Shown: positions 62,486 through 64,000 of the stretch, piece by piece
How positions within the stretch are numbered: position 1 is the stretch's first letter
Layout of the letters: each line of letters begins with the position of its first letter
Assembly (NCBI GenBank): GCA_017617335.1
Contig: JAFZWK010000006.1
Span: 1 to 64,000 of the forward strand
Reading direction: 5' to 3'
DNA: 64,000 nt
DNA from: Bacteroidaceae bacterium
Lineage (GTDB): Bacteria; Bacteroidota; Bacteroidia; Bacteroidales; Bacteroidaceae
Notes under the pieces: model-generated
What the model saw: only the letters and a program-made list of their open reading frames with translations
The model's database searches: none
What the model was told of the DNA's origin: nothing
Position numbers and translations under genes: made by a program

Positions 62486-63920
62486 GACCCTTAAATCTCG
62501 AGCTGCAAAAGGCTTCCTTTGGGGAGTCTTGAACAACGGAACGGTGCAACTTTTAGGTGCACTCTTCGGCATTGCTATGCTCCGTTTGTTAGATCCTACC
62601 GACTATGGCAAGTATGCTAAGTTGCTCGTTTTTGCAACCATCGCAGGTACTATGCAAGAGAGTGGTTTCACTGCGGCACTCTGTAACCTCAAGGAACCTA
62701 CTCATCGCGACTACAATGCTGTCTTTTGGTGCAATGTGTGTATCGGAACCATCTTATATTGTATTCTCTTCTTCTGTGCGCCTTTCATTGCCAATTTTTA
62801 TGGTGATGCGGATTTAGTGCCTCTCAGCCGTTATCTTTTCTTGGGTTTCTTCATTAGTAGTTTAGGAACTGCGCAAAGAGCGTACCTTTTCATTCATTTG
62901 ATGAACCGAGAGAGTTGCATCATTGCTGTCACCAGTATCCTCATCAGCAACATCGTTGGTGTCACTATGGCTTGGATGGGTTGTGCCTATTGGGCTCTTG
63001 CAACTCAGAATATCCTGTTCATCCTCGTTGTTGCTCTGATGAATTGGTATTACTCTCCTTGGCGTCCTTCGTTCAGGATAGATTTTCGTCCAGCTTGGAA
63101 AATGTTCGGTTTTGGCAGCAAGCTCTTGTTGACAAATATCGTGAACCGACTTAGCAGCAATGCTTTTGATTTCTTGTTGGGTAAATACTACGGCGATCAT
63201 CTGACAGGAATCTACAGTAATGCCCGTAAGTGGGACGATATGGGCAGTAATACTATCAATGGTATGCTTGTCGGCGTGGCTCAGCCCGTTCTTTCTCAAG
63301 TACGTGACGATCAGGATCGCTATCGTCAGGTCTTTCGTAAGATGCTCCGTTTCGTCTCCTTCATTTCTTTTCCTTGTTTGTTGGGATTAGGATTGATAGC
63401 GCATGAGTTTATTCTTGTTGTGGCTGGTTCTAAATGGGAGGCAAGTGCTGAGTTTCTGACAATGCTCAGCATCTATGGTGCTATTTTCCCATTGCTTACT
63501 TTGTATAGTCAGATGACCATAAGTCAGGGACGTAGCAACATAAATATGTGGTGTACCATTTGTCTTAGTGCTTTAGTGTTGATAGGACTTATTGTTTTGT
63601 ACCCCTTTGGGCTTTATGCAATGGTCACCTATTTCATAACATTGAATGTTTTATGGCTCTTTGTTTGGCAATTTTTCGCTTGGCGCTTGATACGACTTAG
63701 ATTGCGGGATGCCTTGCGGGATGTTTTGCCTTTCCTGTTCATTAGTGTGGCTGTTTTGAGTTTTACTTGGTGGATAACGCAACCTATCCAAAATACCTGG
63801 CTGCTACTTATCAGTAAAATTCTATTGGCTTCCGTGCTTTACATCAGCATCATGTGGCTTAGTGGTGCCCGTATCATGCAGGAGAGCATTAGTTTTCTGC
63901 GTGGCAAGACTAACATATAG
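62466..63920 (+). CDS. Polysaccharide (O-antigen-type) flippase, MOP superfamily
   Basis: A 484-residue membrane protein with 12-14 helices. The opening '[43 protein letters not shown]' is typical of Wzx-like lipid-linked oligosaccharide flippases. It should move undecaprenyl-linked glycan units across the inner membrane. The start is uncertain: GTG at 62466 overlaps metG by 20 bp; TTG at 62478 would remove four residues. It is followed 17 bp later by a GT14-like gene, so a surface-polysaccharide locus begins here. Confidence 0.87.
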   Translation: MGVKLDKTLKSRAAKGFLWGVLNNGTVQLLGALFGIAMLRLLDPTDYGKYAKLLVFATIAGTMQESGFTAALCNLKEPTHRDYNAVFWCNVCIGTILYCILFFCAPFIANFYGDADLVPLSRYLFLGFFISSLGTAQRAYLFIHLMNRESCIIAVTSILISNIVGVTMAWMGCAYWALATQNILFILVVALMNWYYSPWRPSFRIDFRPAWKMFGFGSKLLLTNIVNRLSSNAFDFLLGKYYGDHLTGIYSNARKWDDMGSNTINGMLVGVAQPVLSQVRDDQDRYRQVFRKMLRFVSFISFPCLLGLGLIAHEFILVVAGSKWEASAEFLTMLSIYGAIFPLLTLYSQMTISQGRSNINMWCTICLSALVLIGLIVLYPFGLYAMVTYFITLNVLWLFVWQFFAWRLIRLRLRDALRDVLPFLFISVAVLSFTWWITQPIQNTWLLLISKILLASVLYISIMWLSGARIMQESISFLRGKTNI

Positions 63921-63937
63921 AATAACATTTGTTACGA

Positions 63938-64000
63938 ATGAATATAGCATACTTGATATCAGCCCATACAGATGCTCCTCAACTGAAGCGTCTTATTGAT
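63938..64000 (+). CDS. Start of a GT14 (core-2/I-branching-type) glycosyltransferase, truncated by window end
   Basis: Only 21 codons are visible, starting at ATG 63938. The text 'NIAYLISAHTDAPQLKRLI' resembles the N-terminus of bacterial beta-1,6-N-acetylglucosaminyltransferase-like (GT14) proteins. Location after a flippase gene supports a glycosyltransferase. The call rests on a short piece. Confidence 0.5.
   Translation, partial: MNIAYLISAHTDAPQLKRLID

Overview
The window looks like a chromosomal segment of a Bacteroidales bacterium, most likely Prevotella or a close relative. Support for the order is strong: many promoters carry the Bacteroidetes -7 box TAnnTTTG, often with TTG or TTTG about 18-21 bp upstream. 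The gene families are typical as well (DUF3108, DUF3078, DUF4369/thioredoxin-like lipoproteins, YfhO, bacterial GH3, a V-type ATPase operon containing DUF2764, ATP-type PEP carboxykinase). The genus call is an inference from gene order and protein style. No rRNA, tRNA, CRISPR array, insertion sequence or prophage was found.

Layout. 1-770: the tail of an HNH nuclease gene, a short promoter-hairpin unit that looks like a small RNA, and a possible gene remnant. 774-7202 (+): a glycan operon with a secreted beta-helix protein, a GH2 beta-mannosidase, a ROK sugar kinase, a GmhA-type isomerase and a HAD phosphatase. 7238-10199: pckA, upp and an orphan BlaI-type repressor with a palindromic operator candidate. 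10364-17103 (-): acpP-fabF-rnc-GH3-Ig-like lipoprotein-DUF3108. 17355-19388 (+): dsbD. 19645-24756 (-): aroQ, an O-methyltransferase, rbfA, a LolC/E-type permease, an anaerobic sulfatase-maturase and a GH130 enzyme. 24799-30120 (+): xerD, two lipoproteins and comM. 30427-35031 (-): typA, a GH71/GH99-like hydrolase and a TrmH methylase. 35262-38177 (+): rpsO and a YfhO membrane protein. 38228-41216 (-): three glycosyltransferases. 41382-45474 (+): an esterase, a thioredoxin lipoprotein and a small membrane protein. 45524-50249: a histidine kinase and a short response regulator, divergent from an FtsX-type ABC exporter. 50751-52392: DUF3078 and a glycine/alanine-rich protein. 52731-60331 (+): a seven-gene V-type ATPase operon. 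60425-64000 (+): metG, a polysaccharide flippase and the start of a GT14-like gene.

The most striking unexplained structure is a family of four intergenic arrays at about 19.4, 30.4, 42.3 and 50.5 kb. Each is built from the 10-bp near-palindrome CAAC[AC or GT]GTTG, repeated 3-5 times with start-to-start spacing of exactly 22 bp in all four arrays. The orientation of the central dinucleotide flips, strictly alternating in two arrays. All four lie outside genes, downstream of stop codons.

Other points of note are: a V-ATPase proteolipid that keeps what I recall as the five Na+ ligands of the Enterococcus hirae K subunit; DUF2764 sitting where subunits C and F normally lie; a RegA-like response regulator without an AAA+ domain, paired with two 17-bp dyads upstream of the transporter it probably controls; and a ROK kinase lacking the usual zinc cysteines.
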